From positions 1 to 64,000 of the forward strand of contig JABDAV010000003.1 in the NCBI GenBank assembly GCA_013289015.1: DNA of 64,000 bases. Direction: 5' to 3'. The notes below the pieces were generated by a model. The model was not told where the DNA came from. It did not search any database and saw nothing but the letters and a program-made list of their open reading frames with translations. The position numbers and the translations under genes are program-made. The DNA is from Bacteroidota bacterium. GTDB lineage: Bacteria; Bacteroidota; Bacteroidia; Chitinophagales; Chitinophagaceae. Position 1 is the stretch's first letter. Every line of letters begins with the position of its first letter. Positions 26,130 through 35,576 of this stretch are shown here, one piece after another.

Positions 26130-26405
26130 AGTCTTGAACTTCGCTTTGGCGCAGAAAATAGTGATAATACTGTAAATTCTTATAAAGCAGTAGATGGTTT
26201 TATCAACGGACTTTCATTAATTCTAATGTACAGTTGCATTAAACTTTACGCAAAAGAAAAAGTTAGGCTTAGAAAAACGGTCAAATCAATAAATGATGAA
26301 TTTGGCCTTTTAATCGGTGTGTCTTCGGTAAATAACAAACTAACTTTAGTAACAGATAACATTACAGACTTTCAAAATATTGAAGATGTAAAAATTGAAA
26401 ATTAG
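26130..26405 (+). pseudogene. 5'-truncated vapC-like PIN-domain toxin relic
   Basis: Directly after the hydrolase stop, in the same frame, 91 codons run without a stop to TAG at 26403 but have no start codon near the beginning. The translation contains LRFGAENSDN, KLYAKEKVRLRKTVKSINDE, FGLLIGV and LTLVTDNITDFQNI, which track the C-terminal two thirds of FitB/VapC-type PIN ribonucleases. The N-terminal catalytic Asp segment is missing and the Asp of the usual FDLLIG is Gly. No vapB antitoxin is present. The rest of the gap to 26513 has no gene. Confidence 0.72.
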
Positions 26406-26513
26406 TTCATTCGTAAATAATACTTCTACCAACAAGGGTATCTATGTACGCAGGCTGACAGAACGTGTCTTTCAAATTTTGTTTAACTAATCAGCTCCAG
26501 TAAAATGTAAACA

Positions 26514-26903
26514 ATGACAAACCTCACCTACGTATCACCCTGTTTAATTGTTACGGGTTTAAAGACTTCCGTTTCATTCTATGTAGATAAACTTGGCTTT
26601 GAAATCCGGTATATCGGTCCGGATGACGACCCCTATTTTGCTATTGTTGGCCGCGATAATATTTCCATTATGCTCAAGGCAGTTGCTGCTGACGTAAAAC
26701 CAATTCCTAATCATACACGTCATCACTGGGCTCCTTCGGATGCGTACATTTCTGCTACAGAACCAGACAAGTTGTTTGAAGAATATCGTTCAAATGGTGT
26801 AGCATTCAGAAAGCCTATCCATGACAATAGTGATAATTTAAGGGGGTTTGAAATAGAAGATGCTGATGGGTATGTTTTATTTTTTGGACGACCTAATTCA
26901 TAA
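26514..26903 (+). CDS. VOC-superfamily protein (glyoxalase / bleomycin-resistance type)
   Basis: 129 residues: PCLIVTGLKTSVSFYVDKLGFEIRYIG opens the first module and GFEIEDADGYVLFFGRP closes the second, with metal-ligand-like His/Glu positions plausible in both. Members bind or modify small molecules; the specific role is unknown. The first ~27 codons and leader are duplicated as a broken relic at 18176-18276. Confidence 0.9.
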   Translation: MTNLTYVSPCLIVTGLKTSVSFYVDKLGFEIRYIGPDDDPYFAIVGRDNISIMLKAVAADVKPIPNHTRHHWAPSDAYISATEPDKLFEEYRSNGVAFRKPIHDNSDNLRGFEIEDADGYVLFFGRPNS

Positions 26904-27049
26904 TAAACGGCTGGCGAAGAAAGATCATACTCATCAATATTATTCTTCACTATAGCGAACAATTTCACCAAATCAATTAAAGATGTCATACATCGCTTTT
27001 AGCTTTGCATAAACCTGTTTCAGCAAAAACAATCTTTAAATATTCGCAC

Positions 27050-28795
27050 ATGAAAAAGCTTGCCTGTTTATCATTTTTATTTATCACCAGTTTTACAGCT
27101 ACACAAGCACAAGGGTTTTTAAAAGCATCCGGCAAACAGATCGTAAACGAAAAAAATGAAAATGTTGAATTAAAAGGAATTGGTTTAGGCGGATGGATGT
27201 TGCAGGAAGGTTATATGCTGAGATTGAATGGAACAAATCCGCAGTATTCTATCAGGAACAGGATCGCACAATTATTAAGCGCTGATCAAACACAGGAATT
27301 TTATGATACATGGCTCAGCAATTTTGTTACAAAAGCTGATATTGATTCTTTGTATAAATGGGGATTTAATTCTGTGCGGCTTCCTATGCATTATAATTTA
27401 TTTACACTGCCTGCAGATAAAGAACCTGACTCAACAAAACAAACATGGCTTACAAAAGGATTTGCACTTACCGATAGTTTATTAAGCTGGTGCAAAGCAG
27501 ATCATATGTATTTGATACTTGATCTGCATGCAGCGCCGGGCGGGCAAGGCAATGATCTGAATATTGCTGACCGTGATTCAACGAAACCTTCTTTATGGCA
27601 AAGCGAAGCCAACAAAACCAAAACAATTGAGTTGTGGCGCAGGCTTGCAGATCGTTATAAAAATGAACCCAACATTGGTGGCTATGATATTTTAAACGAA
27701 CCCAACTGGGGCTTTGATGACATCAATGATAAGCATGGACAAAAAGAACAGAACAATAAACCATTGAGAGAATTGTTTGTAAACATCACCAATGCTATTC
27801 GTTCTGTTGATAAAAAACATATCATTATTATTGAAGGCAATGCATGGGGAAATAATTATAAAGGCATATTGCCTACATGGGATGATAATATAGTGCTGAG
27901 TTTTCATAAATACTGGAACAACAACGATGTTCAATCCATACAATACATTTTAGATACGCGCGATAAATTCAATGTTCCTGTTTGGTTAGGTGAAACTGGC
28001 GAGAACTCAAACACCTGGTTTACTGATGCTGTACAATTGTTTCATGCATACAATATTGGCTGGAGCTGGTGGCCTTTGAAAAAACTGGGCAACAATAATC
28101 CTTTGCAAATAAAAATGAACAACAACTACCAGCATTTGGCTGATTACTGGAATGGTAAAACAAAAAATCCGCCTAAAGAAAGTGATGTGTATAGTGGGCT
28201 GATGGAGCTTGCTATTTATACAAATATCCGTTCAAACATTGTACACAAAGATGTAATTGATGCATTGGTACGACAGCCTTACAGCAATAAAACTTTGCCT
28301 TTCAAACCAAATATTATTGATACAAAAGATTCCGTAATTAATGCAGTTGATTATGATCTCGGCAGGAATAATTATGCTTATTATGATAAAGACACAGGCA
28401 ACTATTACATTTCATCAGGCGGCAGAAATGCAGGCAATAAAGGTTATGTGTATAGGAATGACGGTGTGGACATTTATAAAGATTCGGCACATTACGAAAG
28501 CTATTATATCGGCAGCATTGAAGACAGTGAATGGGTGAAATATACAGTTGATGTTAAACAACCTTTATTGTATAAATTAAAGCTCAACGTTGCTTCTGAA
28601 ACAACGGGTGAAGTGACTGTTTATCTTGATGATAAAATTATTATTGATAAGAAAGAAATTGCATCAACAGGATCAAACAAGAATTGGCAAACGCTAACAA
28701 TCTGCAATATTCAATTAAACAAAGGAACTCACGCAATACGCATCTGTTTTAATAAAGGCGGATTCAATTTAAAGCAGTTGATCTTTACAAAATGA
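27050..28795 (+). CDS. Exported GH5 cellulase-like glycosidase with C-terminal CBM6-like domain
   Basis: 581 residues from ATG 27050 (signal peptide MKKLACLSFLFITSFTATQAQ). The (beta/alpha)8 GH5 domain (about 30-370) shows GIGLGGWMLQEGYM, FNSVRLPMHYN, acid/base Glu217 in DILNEPNWGF and nucleophile Glu315 in VWLGETGENS. Residues about 440-581 form a beta-sandwich of CBM6 type (YESYYIGSIEDSEWVKYTVDV...GTHAIRICFNKGGFNLKQL). It probably acts on beta-glucan or mannan outside the cytoplasm. An upstream in-frame TTG at 27005 is less likely. Confidence 0.9.
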   Translation: MKKLACLSFLFITSFTATQAQGFLKASGKQIVNEKNENVELKGIGLGGWMLQEGYMLRLNGTNPQYSIRNRIAQLLSADQTQEFYDTWLSNFVTKADIDSLYKWGFNSVRLPMHYNLFTLPADKEPDSTKQTWLTKGFALTDSLLSWCKADHMYLILDLHAAPGGQGNDLNIADRDSTKPSLWQSEANKTKTIELWRRLADRYKNEPNIGGYDILNEPNWGFDDINDKHGQKEQNNKPLRELFVNITNAIRSVDKKHIIIIEGNAWGNNYKGILPTWDDNIVLSFHKYWNNNDVQSIQYILDTRDKFNVPVWLGETGENSNTWFTDAVQLFHAYNIGWSWWPLKKLGNNNPLQIKMNNNYQHLADYWNGKTKNPPKESDVYSGLMELAIYTNIRSNIVHKDVIDALVRQPYSNKTLPFKPNIIDTKDSVINAVDYDLGRNNYAYYDKDTGNYYISSGGRNAGNKGYVYRNDGVDIYKDSAHYESYYIGSIEDSEWVKYTVDVKQPLLYKLKLNVASETTGEVTVYLDDKIIIDKKEIASTGSNKNWQTLTICNIQLNKGTHAIRICFNKGGFNLKQLIFTK

Positions 28796-28838
28796 TCAAG
28801 GGTTTAATTGAATGATGTAATTTATTATGCTATTACTT

Positions 28839-30347
28839 TTATTCAATACTCTTAAAGAAGCGATTCCATCTCGGGCCATCGCTCCAGCTAAACCAAATGA
28901 GCGATGCCTTACCAACAATATTTGTTTCGGGAACATAGCCCCAGAAGCGACTGTCCTGGCTGCGGTGACGATTATCACCCATCATCCAATAATAATTGTA
29001 TTTGAAAGTATAATTATTAGTGGCCTTACCATTTATTATATAACCATTTGCCGTTTGTTCTAATGTATTGTGTTCGTATGTTTCAATTGTACGCTGGTAA
29101 AGTGCAAAATTTTGAGGTGTTAATGTAATTGTTAGTCCTTTTTTAGGTATTTGCAAAGGGCCGTAATTATCCGCAGTCCATTTAAAATTGGTAGTGTCAA
29201 AAGGAAAGGTTTCGCCAAATGTCTGATCGTTTATTTCATAAATGGAAACGTTCTTTACATTCGGTTGTTTCTTCAACAAAGCAGCTTTTTCAGGTGTAAG
29301 ATTGATGATGTACATTTTCCTGCTTGTATCTGCCTGTATTTCGTCTGTGTTGTCTATATCTACACCCAATGAATCTTTCAAAAAATCAACACTGAAAATA
29401 TCGCCATTGGTTTCAACAAGATAATCTATCTGTGAAGAAGGCGAAACATAAGCAGGTTGATTATTCACATACAATACGCCATGCTTTACCTCTATAACAT
29501 CACCGGGCATACCGGTGCAACGTTTTATGTAATTATCTGTTTTATCATACGGATGAACAAGGATAGGGAAGTTTGCATTCAATGCATCGCGGTTGCCATT
29601 ATATTGTGTGCGCAAAACGTCATAGTATAATTGTTTACTGCCATAATCAGGCAAATTAATTATCGTATCGCCAACCGGAACATTAAACACTACAACATCA
29701 TTTCTTTTAACGCTTGTAAAACCAGGCAATCTCTTATAAGGTAATTCTATCCATTTAAGATAGGAAGGAGTTGTGGGCATTCCCGGCATAGTATTGTGTA
29801 CAAACGGAAAACTCAATGGTGTTGCGGGCAAGCGCGCACCGTAACTCATCTTGCTAACAAATAAAAAATCGTTTACAAGCAAGGTCTTTTCCATACTTTC
29901 TGTTGGAATGGTATAGGCTTCAAAAATAAAAGTGCGTATCAGTGTTGCAGCAACTACAGCAAATACAGCCGCATCAACCCATTCACGTGCAGCAGATTTT
30001 TTATAGCGCTTCATCGCATCTTCGCCAATCCATCTTACATTTTTTGAAAAGCCAACATAAGGCAGGTAAATAAAAGGAAGAAACACAAGCGCAGCATGTT
30101 GTAATAAAGTAACCTGCCCAAAGTGCATTACAAAAATTATGAGTATCCAGATAGTTACAAACTGCCCTGCTATCGGAATAAGCTGAAGCCAGAACCAAAC
30201 TTTTTTCAGTTTGGTTTTTTCAACCATACACCACATGTTGTAAAACGGTATAAAAGCTTTCCATGGCGTTATGCCTGCCTTTTTAAACATGCCATAAACG
30301 CCAATGTGCCAACCAATAGTTGCAAGAATAAAAATTATCCATCCCAT
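28839..30347 (-). CDS. lepB: Signal peptidase I
   Basis: Membrane serine protease that removes signal peptides. 502 residues, longer than E. coli LepB (324), with extra N-terminal membrane helices (about 1-110) beginning MGWIIFILATIGWHIGVYGM. The catalytic Ser151 is in IPTESMEKTLLVND and Lys214 in KRNDVVVFN. Box E, MMGDNRHRSQDSRFWG, is intact, with a ~150-residue insertion between boxes D and E as is common in Bacteroidota. It converges on the GH5 gene and is preceded by 277 bp with no gene. Confidence 0.95.
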   Translation of the reverse strand: MGWIIFILATIGWHIGVYGMFKKAGITPWKAFIPFYNMWCMVEKTKLKKVWFWLQLIPIAGQFVTIWILIIFVMHFGQVTLLQHAALVFLPFIYLPYVGFSKNVRWIGEDAMKRYKKSAAREWVDAAVFAVVAATLIRTFIFEAYTIPTESMEKTLLVNDFLFVSKMSYGARLPATPLSFPFVHNTMPGMPTTPSYLKWIELPYKRLPGFTSVKRNDVVVFNVPVGDTIINLPDYGSKQLYYDVLRTQYNGNRDALNANFPILVHPYDKTDNYIKRCTGMPGDVIEVKHGVLYVNNQPAYVSPSSQIDYLVETNGDIFSVDFLKDSLGVDIDNTDEIQADTSRKMYIINLTPEKAALLKKQPNVKNVSIYEINDQTFGETFPFDTTNFKWTADNYGPLQIPKKGLTITLTPQNFALYQRTIETYEHNTLEQTANGYIINGKATNNYTFKYNYYWMMGDNRHRSQDSRFWGYVPETNIVGKASLIWFSWSDGPRWNRFFKSIE

Positions 30348-30624
30348 AATTAGTAGTTAAAAAACAAAAATAGTGATCTAACAAAGGCTGTACACTTTCC
30401 TTGAGTAAAGTTTTCTTAAATATGATGCAATGAAATTTATATTAAACAGGTAAAGAAGCTGTTTAAAGAATATTAATTTTTGTTACCGGCTAATGAACTC
30501 ATGGCATTGTCACTGGAGCCTGTCCCGCACCCGATGCGGTATCGCAGTACTGCATCTGTATATTTTTATAGTGGTTCCTGTTTATAACTTTTAATTGTTT
30601 GCTGCACTATTATTTTTTAACATG

Positions 30625-31812
30625 CTACATAACGTTTTCAATCACCATTGCACTTGCTCCGCCGCCGCCATTACATATGCCTGCAGCGCCAAGTTTAGCA
30701 TTGTTTTGTTTAAGTACGTTTATCAACGTTACTATTATTCGTGCACCACTACAACCCAATGGATGACCAATAGAAACTGCGCCACCGTTTACATTAACTT
30801 TTGATGCATCCAGTCCCATCTTTTGAACATTGGCAATACCAACAACAGAAAAAGCTTCATTCAATTCAAAGAAATCAATATCGCTGATCTGTAAACCTGC
30901 TTTTGAAACAGCTTTGGGCAAAGCAAGCGAAGGCGTTGTGGTAAACCATTCCGGCGCTTGTTCTGCATCCGCATAACTTTTTATAATGGCAATAGGTTTT
31001 ATATTAAGCTCTTCAGCTTTTTCTTTGCTTATTAAAACCAAAGCCGCAGCGCCATCATTCATGGTACTTGCATTAGCAGCAGTAACAGTACCATCTTTTT
31101 GAAAAGCAGGTTTTAATTCAGGTATCTTATCAAACTTAACATTGAACGGCTCTTCATCTTTTGCAAATTTTATTGTTTCACCCTTACGCTGCGGTATTTC
31201 AACTGGTACAATCTCGTTGTCAAATTTTCCGGTGTTCCATGCCTGCTGGCTTCGCTTATAACTTTCTATGGCAAATGCATCCTGTGCTTCACGACTTATA
31301 CCACACTCCTTTGCGCACAACTCTGCAGCATTGCCCATTGCGTAATTATTATAAACATCAGTCAAGCCATCTTTAGCAAGGCCGTCAACCAAATTCACAT
31401 CGCCATATTTATTTCCCCATCTTAGTTTGGGTGAGTAATAAGGAACGTTGGTCATGCTTTCCATGCCGCCTGCAACAATTATATCAACATCACCCAGCAT
31501 AATACTTTGCGCAGCCTGCACAATTGCTTTCATACCACTGGCGCAAACTTTATTTACTGTTGTTGCCACAACATTTTCAGGAAGGCCCGCAAACATTGAT
31601 GCTTGTCTTGCAGGTGCCTGGCCAAGGTTTGCCTGCAAAACACAACCCATCAAAACCTCCTGAACCTGTTCAGGCTTTAAACCCGCTTTTTCTACTGCAG
31701 CTTTAATTGCAACAGCACCTAATTGTGTTGCTGAAAAATCTTTTAAACCTCCTCCAAAACTTCCTATGGGTGTTCTTACTGCGGATGCTATATAAACCGT
31801 TCTGTTGTTCAT
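30625..31812 (-). CDS. Acetyl-CoA C-acyltransferase (thiolase)
   Basis: 395-residue biosynthetic/degradative thiolase that condenses two acetyl-CoA or cleaves 3-ketoacyl-CoA. The nucleophilic Cys90 is in NKVCASGMKA; the catalytic His is in NGGAVSIGHPLGCSGARI and the second Cys in GICNGGGGASAM. The length suits a homotetrameric thiolase of the AtoB/PhaA type. Transcribed alone with ATG at 31812. Whether it serves beta-oxidation or acetoacetyl-CoA synthesis is not evident from the context. Confidence 0.95.
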   Translation of the reverse strand: MNNRTVYIASAVRTPIGSFGGGLKDFSATQLGAVAIKAAVEKAGLKPEQVQEVLMGCVLQANLGQAPARQASMFAGLPENVVATTVNKVCASGMKAIVQAAQSIMLGDVDIIVAGGMESMTNVPYYSPKLRWGNKYGDVNLVDGLAKDGLTDVYNNYAMGNAAELCAKECGISREAQDAFAIESYKRSQQAWNTGKFDNEIVPVEIPQRKGETIKFAKDEEPFNVKFDKIPELKPAFQKDGTVTAANASTMNDGAAALVLISKEKAEELNIKPIAIIKSYADAEQAPEWFTTTPSLALPKAVSKAGLQISDIDFFELNEAFSVVGIANVQKMGLDASKVNVNGGAVSIGHPLGCSGARIIVTLINVLKQNNAKLGAAGICNGGGGASAMVIENVM

Positions 31813-32278
31813 GAAATTATTTTTGAGTGTGTGAAGATAACAATTGTTAGTTTCCTGATTTGTTATTAATAGGCAAGGAATTATTAATAATTAGAGGCGT
31901 CAGCAAAATGTTTTTAAAAGGTTTGGCATTAAAATATTTATGGGAGTTAATACCATGCAATGAACGCAGATTAACGACTGCTTGTATTAAATCGAAAGAG
32001 AAAGTTTTGTAAACGATGGCAATGAATTGATAGCTTATAAATATGCACTTACCAAAGGAAATTTTGTGTTATCGAAAATCGGTTTGAATGTTTTATTGAT
32101 AACTATTAACATGCATACCAGTATCGGTATACTTATGAAATAAGTTAATTACTCCAATAAAATCAAACTGTAAGATTCTTTTTTAAAATTCATCCCGGCA
32201 TCAGCTATATAGCAAACCATAAAAATATTGTACAAATACCTGCAGCATTTTTTAAAATAATTTGTCTGAAAAAAAATT
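31813..32278. other. Long intergenic region upstream of the arabinose locus
   Basis: No convincing gene. It holds A/T-rich sequence, a small dyad TACCAGTATCGGTA near 32120 and short, stop-littered frames on both strands. The control region of susC begins at its right edge. Confidence 0.5.
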
Positions 32279-32297
32279 AAATGTTTTTTTGACAATT
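32279..32297. promoter_or_regulatory. Candidate AraR operator A (susC, overlaps -33 box)
   Basis: AAATGTTT TTT TGACAATT, an imperfect 8-3-8 dyad. Its right half TGACAATT is identical to the sites at 38788 and 44227. It overlaps the TTTG of the susC promoter. Confidence 0.6.
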
Positions 32298-32318
32298 AAA
32301 AAAACATCTCTATTTTAG
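32288..32318 (+). promoter_or_regulatory. Bacteroidota-type promoter of the susC gene
   Basis: TTTG at 32288-32291, a 19-bp spacer and TATTTTAG at 32311-32318 (consensus TAnnTTTG). A second -7-like TATTTTTG at 32324-32331 follows. The implied leader is about 160 nt. Confidence 0.6.
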
Positions 32319-32337
32319 ATTTTTATTTTTGAATAAT

Positions 32338-32356
32338 AATTGTAAAAATTACAATT
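32338..32356. promoter_or_regulatory. Candidate AraR operator B (susC leader)
   Basis: AATTGTAA AAA TTACAATT, a perfect 8-3-8 palindrome and the best-formed of the five related sites. It lies just downstream of the predicted susC transcription start. Confidence 0.7.
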
Positions 32357-32488
32357 TAAAAATTGTTGTATGAAAAATGATTGCTTTATACCAGACGGGC
32401 CCGGAACATAACTATAATCCATTTTAACACCGTCAATAATAACCATCTATTTTTAAACCAAACAGGAAACTGTTTAAAACAACCAGCT

Positions 32489-35400
32489 ATGATTTTTCGA
32501 TTGCTAAAAACAAGAACTCAATTAGTTTTCAGTACTATTATTTTACTACTGATCTCAACAGGTATTAAAGCTCAAACATCTGCTATTTCAGGAGTTGTAA
32601 GAGACTCTGCAGGAGGTGTGCTTGCCGGGGCTACAATTACTGTTAAGAACGGAACTGCCAACGCCATCAGTTCTGATATTGGATCGTTTACCATCAATGC
32701 AAAAAAAGGTGATGTTATCCAGGTTACTGCAATAGGTTACGACCCGCAGGCAATTACCGTAGGTAATCAAACCACTCTGATCTTTCAGCTACATCCAAGT
32801 TACAATTCTTTAAATGAAGTAGTGGTAATAGGTTATGGCACTGTTAGAAAAAAAGATGTTACCGGTTCTGTATCTACGGTGAACGTAAGTGAAGCTGCTA
32901 AAAATCCAACGTATGATGTTGCCAAAATGCTGCAGGGACAGGTTGCCGGCGTAAGTGTGCATGGCTCAGGTGAACCGGGAGGCTATGTTCAGATTAAAAT
33001 CAGAGGCATCAGCAACTTTGGTGATAATAGCCCGTTGTTTATAATCGATGGCGTTCCTGTTGAAGCGCCATACGATTTTTCACCCAGCGACATTGAATCT
33101 ATCTCTATTTTAAAAGATGCTTCTGCCGGCGCCATCTACGGTTCAAGAGCTGCAACAGGAGTTGTGATTATTACAACTAAAAAAGGTAAAACCGGTGCAC
33201 CGAAATTTACCTGGAACAGTTACATAGGTACACAGAATGTACCTAAAAAAATTCCTGTATTAGACAGGACCGGCTACCAGAAAGTGGTAAATGCTGCGGA
33301 TGAAAATGCCGGCCTTTCACTGGCGCCTGCAAACGATCCAACCAGTTCTTATTATGTATCGGACGTAAACACAGACTGGCAGAACGAAGCGCTGAAAACC
33401 GGTGTTATCCAGGAACACACTTTAGGTGTTTCGGGTGGTACAGAATCTATCAATTACAATGTTTCGCTTGACTATTTCAACCAGACAGGTTACCAGGTTG
33501 GCCCGCAGGCATATAACCGTTATTCGTTTAACGGAGGTTTGCAAGGCAGAAAAGGAAGGTTCAGCTACGGTTTCAAACTCTATTATATGAGTTCTAAAAA
33601 AGGTAATTATTCAGGCACAAGCAATCATGCTGTGTTTGGCGGCACCGTTACCTCAATGCTTACAGCAATACCTACTATCGGTGTTTATGATTCTACCAAG
33701 AAAGGTGGTTATGCAGGAACAGATCAAACTATTCACCGTGCTATATCTGCCAATGTAGTAGGTCTTAATGAGATCGTAGATGACTGGAGTTCACGCAACA
33801 GGATATTATTAAGCGGGTGGGGACAACTGGAGATTGTAAAAAATCTTAATTATAAAATTGCCGCAAGCTACGACCGGACTGACTGGGAAAATTACCATTA
33901 TGAACCCAGCTTTGATATGGGATATTATTACATAAACACACAATACCTGTATATGGACGCTACCGGGCAGCCATATACGCAGTTGACTGAGCAGACCTTA
34001 ACCTATAACTTTAAAAGATCAAACCATCAACTTGATTTACTAGCCGGTTATTCTTTTCAAAAAGATTATAACCAATGGATATCAGGAAAATCTGTTGCCG
34101 ATGGCGATCTTGATTTTCATAGCTTCAGTGCTGCAGATGCAAGTTCAAATACAATTACACAATGGAAAGGCACTGCAACAACAACAGGATTATTCGGAAG
34201 ATTAAATTATAATTTTGCAGACAAATATTTATTTACGGCAAACTTCCGCAGGGATGGTTCTTCCAAATTTGCACCTTCTAACAGGTATGGTAATTTCGCC
34301 GGGTTTGCCGGAGCCTGGAACATTTATAACGAGTCATTTTTGCATCTGCCTAAAGCATTCAGCAGCCTTAAATTACGCGGCGGATGGGGAGAACTTGGCA
34401 GTCAGAAGAATCTTGGTTATTATGATTGGCAATCTTACATAAACAGTTCAGCCAACTATAACTTTTCAAATGTACTGGCTTCCGGTGGAACTACAGTTTC
34501 AGTTACTGATCCTAATTTAAAATGGGAAGTTGCACAAACTTCAGACGTTGGGCTTGACATGGGTTTTTTAAATAACAGTATTACTGCAACAGTTGAATAC
34601 TACGATAAAGTTGCAAAAGACATTATTACCTCTTTGCCTTTACCTTACTCTGTAGGTTCAATCCCCGCATCAATTATTACCAATGCAGCTTCTGTAAAAA
34701 ACACGGGTATAGAACTTACGGTTGGTTATAAAAAAACAGCAGGTAAATTCACTTACAGTGCCGATGCTAATTTCTCTACTTTAAATAATAAAGTATTAAA
34801 ATTAGGCGGAACAAATAACCCGATTTATGGTTCAGGCAGTAAAACTGAAGTGGGTCGTTCTGTAGGTGAGTTATATGGTTATCAAACAGAAGGATTATTT
34901 CAAAGCCAGGAAGAGATCGACAACCATGCATTCCAGTCAGCTACAACAGCACCCGGGGATGTGATCTTTAAAGCACAGGATGCCGGTAAAAATAATGATC
35001 ATACTTATATCATTACGGATGCTAACGACAGGGTATATCTTGGCAATACAATACCTACGTATTACTACGGCTTTAATTTTTCAGCAAATTATTCCAATTT
35101 TGATTTTTCAATATTCATACAGGGCAGCGGCGGAAACAAAGTTTTTAATGGAGTTTACCAGGCTTTAATGACAGGGCAATATGGTAACCAGCATACAGAT
35201 GAACTAAATTTCTGGACGCCGACAAATACAAATACTAATGTTCCCCGTCCTGTTATTGGCGATCCGAATGGCAACAATCGTTTCTCTGATCTGTTTGTTG
35301 AAGATGGATCTTATGCAAGGCTTCAAAATGCTCAGATAGGTTATTCACTGCCTTCATCAACTGGCCTTATTAGGAAGCAGGTTATCTCAAGACTGCGTAT

Positions 35401-35551
35401 TTATATCTCAGGAGAAAACTTAATAACCGTTAGTAAGTACAAAGGCTATGATCCTGATTTCATAAGCGATGGTCTATTCAGCCGCGGTTTTGATTATGGT
35501 TCATTCCCTAATCCGCGTACTTTAATGATGGGAATACAAGTGGGCTTTTAA
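32489..35551 (+). CDS. SusC/RagA-family TonB-dependent outer-membrane transporter
   Basis: 1020-residue TonB-dependent channel that imports oligosaccharides with its SusD partner, here probably arabino-oligosaccharides. From ATG 32489: signal peptide (RTQLVFSTIILLLISTGIKAQ), carboxypeptidase-regulatory-like domain (about 33-110, ISGVVRDSAGGVLAGATITV), plug with the SusC signatures GTVRKKDVTGSVSTV, IIDGVPVEAPYDFSP, DIESISILKDASAGAIYGSRAATGV and VVIITTKKGK, and a long barrel ending LMMGIQVGF. An upstream TTG at 32381 is not favoured. A hairpin AAACAG-GAAA-CTGTTT lies 14 bp before the start. First gene of the arabinose locus; 25 bp to susD. Confidence 0.94.
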   Translation: MIFRLLKTRTQLVFSTIILLLISTGIKAQTSAISGVVRDSAGGVLAGATITVKNGTANAISSDIGSFTINAKKGDVIQVTAIGYDPQAITVGNQTTLIFQLHPSYNSLNEVVVIGYGTVRKKDVTGSVSTVNVSEAAKNPTYDVAKMLQGQVAGVSVHGSGEPGGYVQIKIRGISNFGDNSPLFIIDGVPVEAPYDFSPSDIESISILKDASAGAIYGSRAATGVVIITTKKGKTGAPKFTWNSYIGTQNVPKKIPVLDRTGYQKVVNAADENAGLSLAPANDPTSSYYVSDVNTDWQNEALKTGVIQEHTLGVSGGTESINYNVSLDYFNQTGYQVGPQAYNRYSFNGGLQGRKGRFSYGFKLYYMSSKKGNYSGTSNHAVFGGTVTSMLTAIPTIGVYDSTKKGGYAGTDQTIHRAISANVVGLNEIVDDWSSRNRILLSGWGQLEIVKNLNYKIAASYDRTDWENYHYEPSFDMGYYYINTQYLYMDATGQPYTQLTEQTLTYNFKRSNHQLDLLAGYSFQKDYNQWISGKSVADGDLDFHSFSAADASSNTITQWKGTATTTGLFGRLNYNFADKYLFTANFRRDGSSKFAPSNRYGNFAGFAGAWNIYNESFLHLPKAFSSLKLRGGWGELGSQKNLGYYDWQSYINSSANYNFSNVLASGGTTVSVTDPNLKWEVAQTSDVGLDMGFLNNSITATVEYYDKVAKDIITSLPLPYSVGSIPASIITNAASVKNTGIELTVGYKKTAGKFTYSADANFSTLNNKVLKLGGTNNPIYGSGSKTEVGRSVGELYGYQTEGLFQSQEEIDNHAFQSATTAPGDVIFKAQDAGKNNDHTYIITDANDRVYLGNTIPTYYYGFNFSANYSNFDFSIFIQGSGGNKVFNGVYQALMTGQYGNQHTDELNFWTPTNTNTNVPRPVIGDPNGNNRFSDLFVEDGSYARLQNAQIGYSLPSSTGLIRKQVISRLRIYISGENLITVSKYKGYDPDFISDGLFSRGFDYGSFPNPRTLMMGIQVGF

Positions 35552-35576
35552 TTTTTTCACTATCAAATTATTCAAC

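Noticed and set aside
32381-32488. TTG start for SusC
   Set aside because: The added 36 residues come from leader sequence; the signal peptide follows the ATG at 32489.
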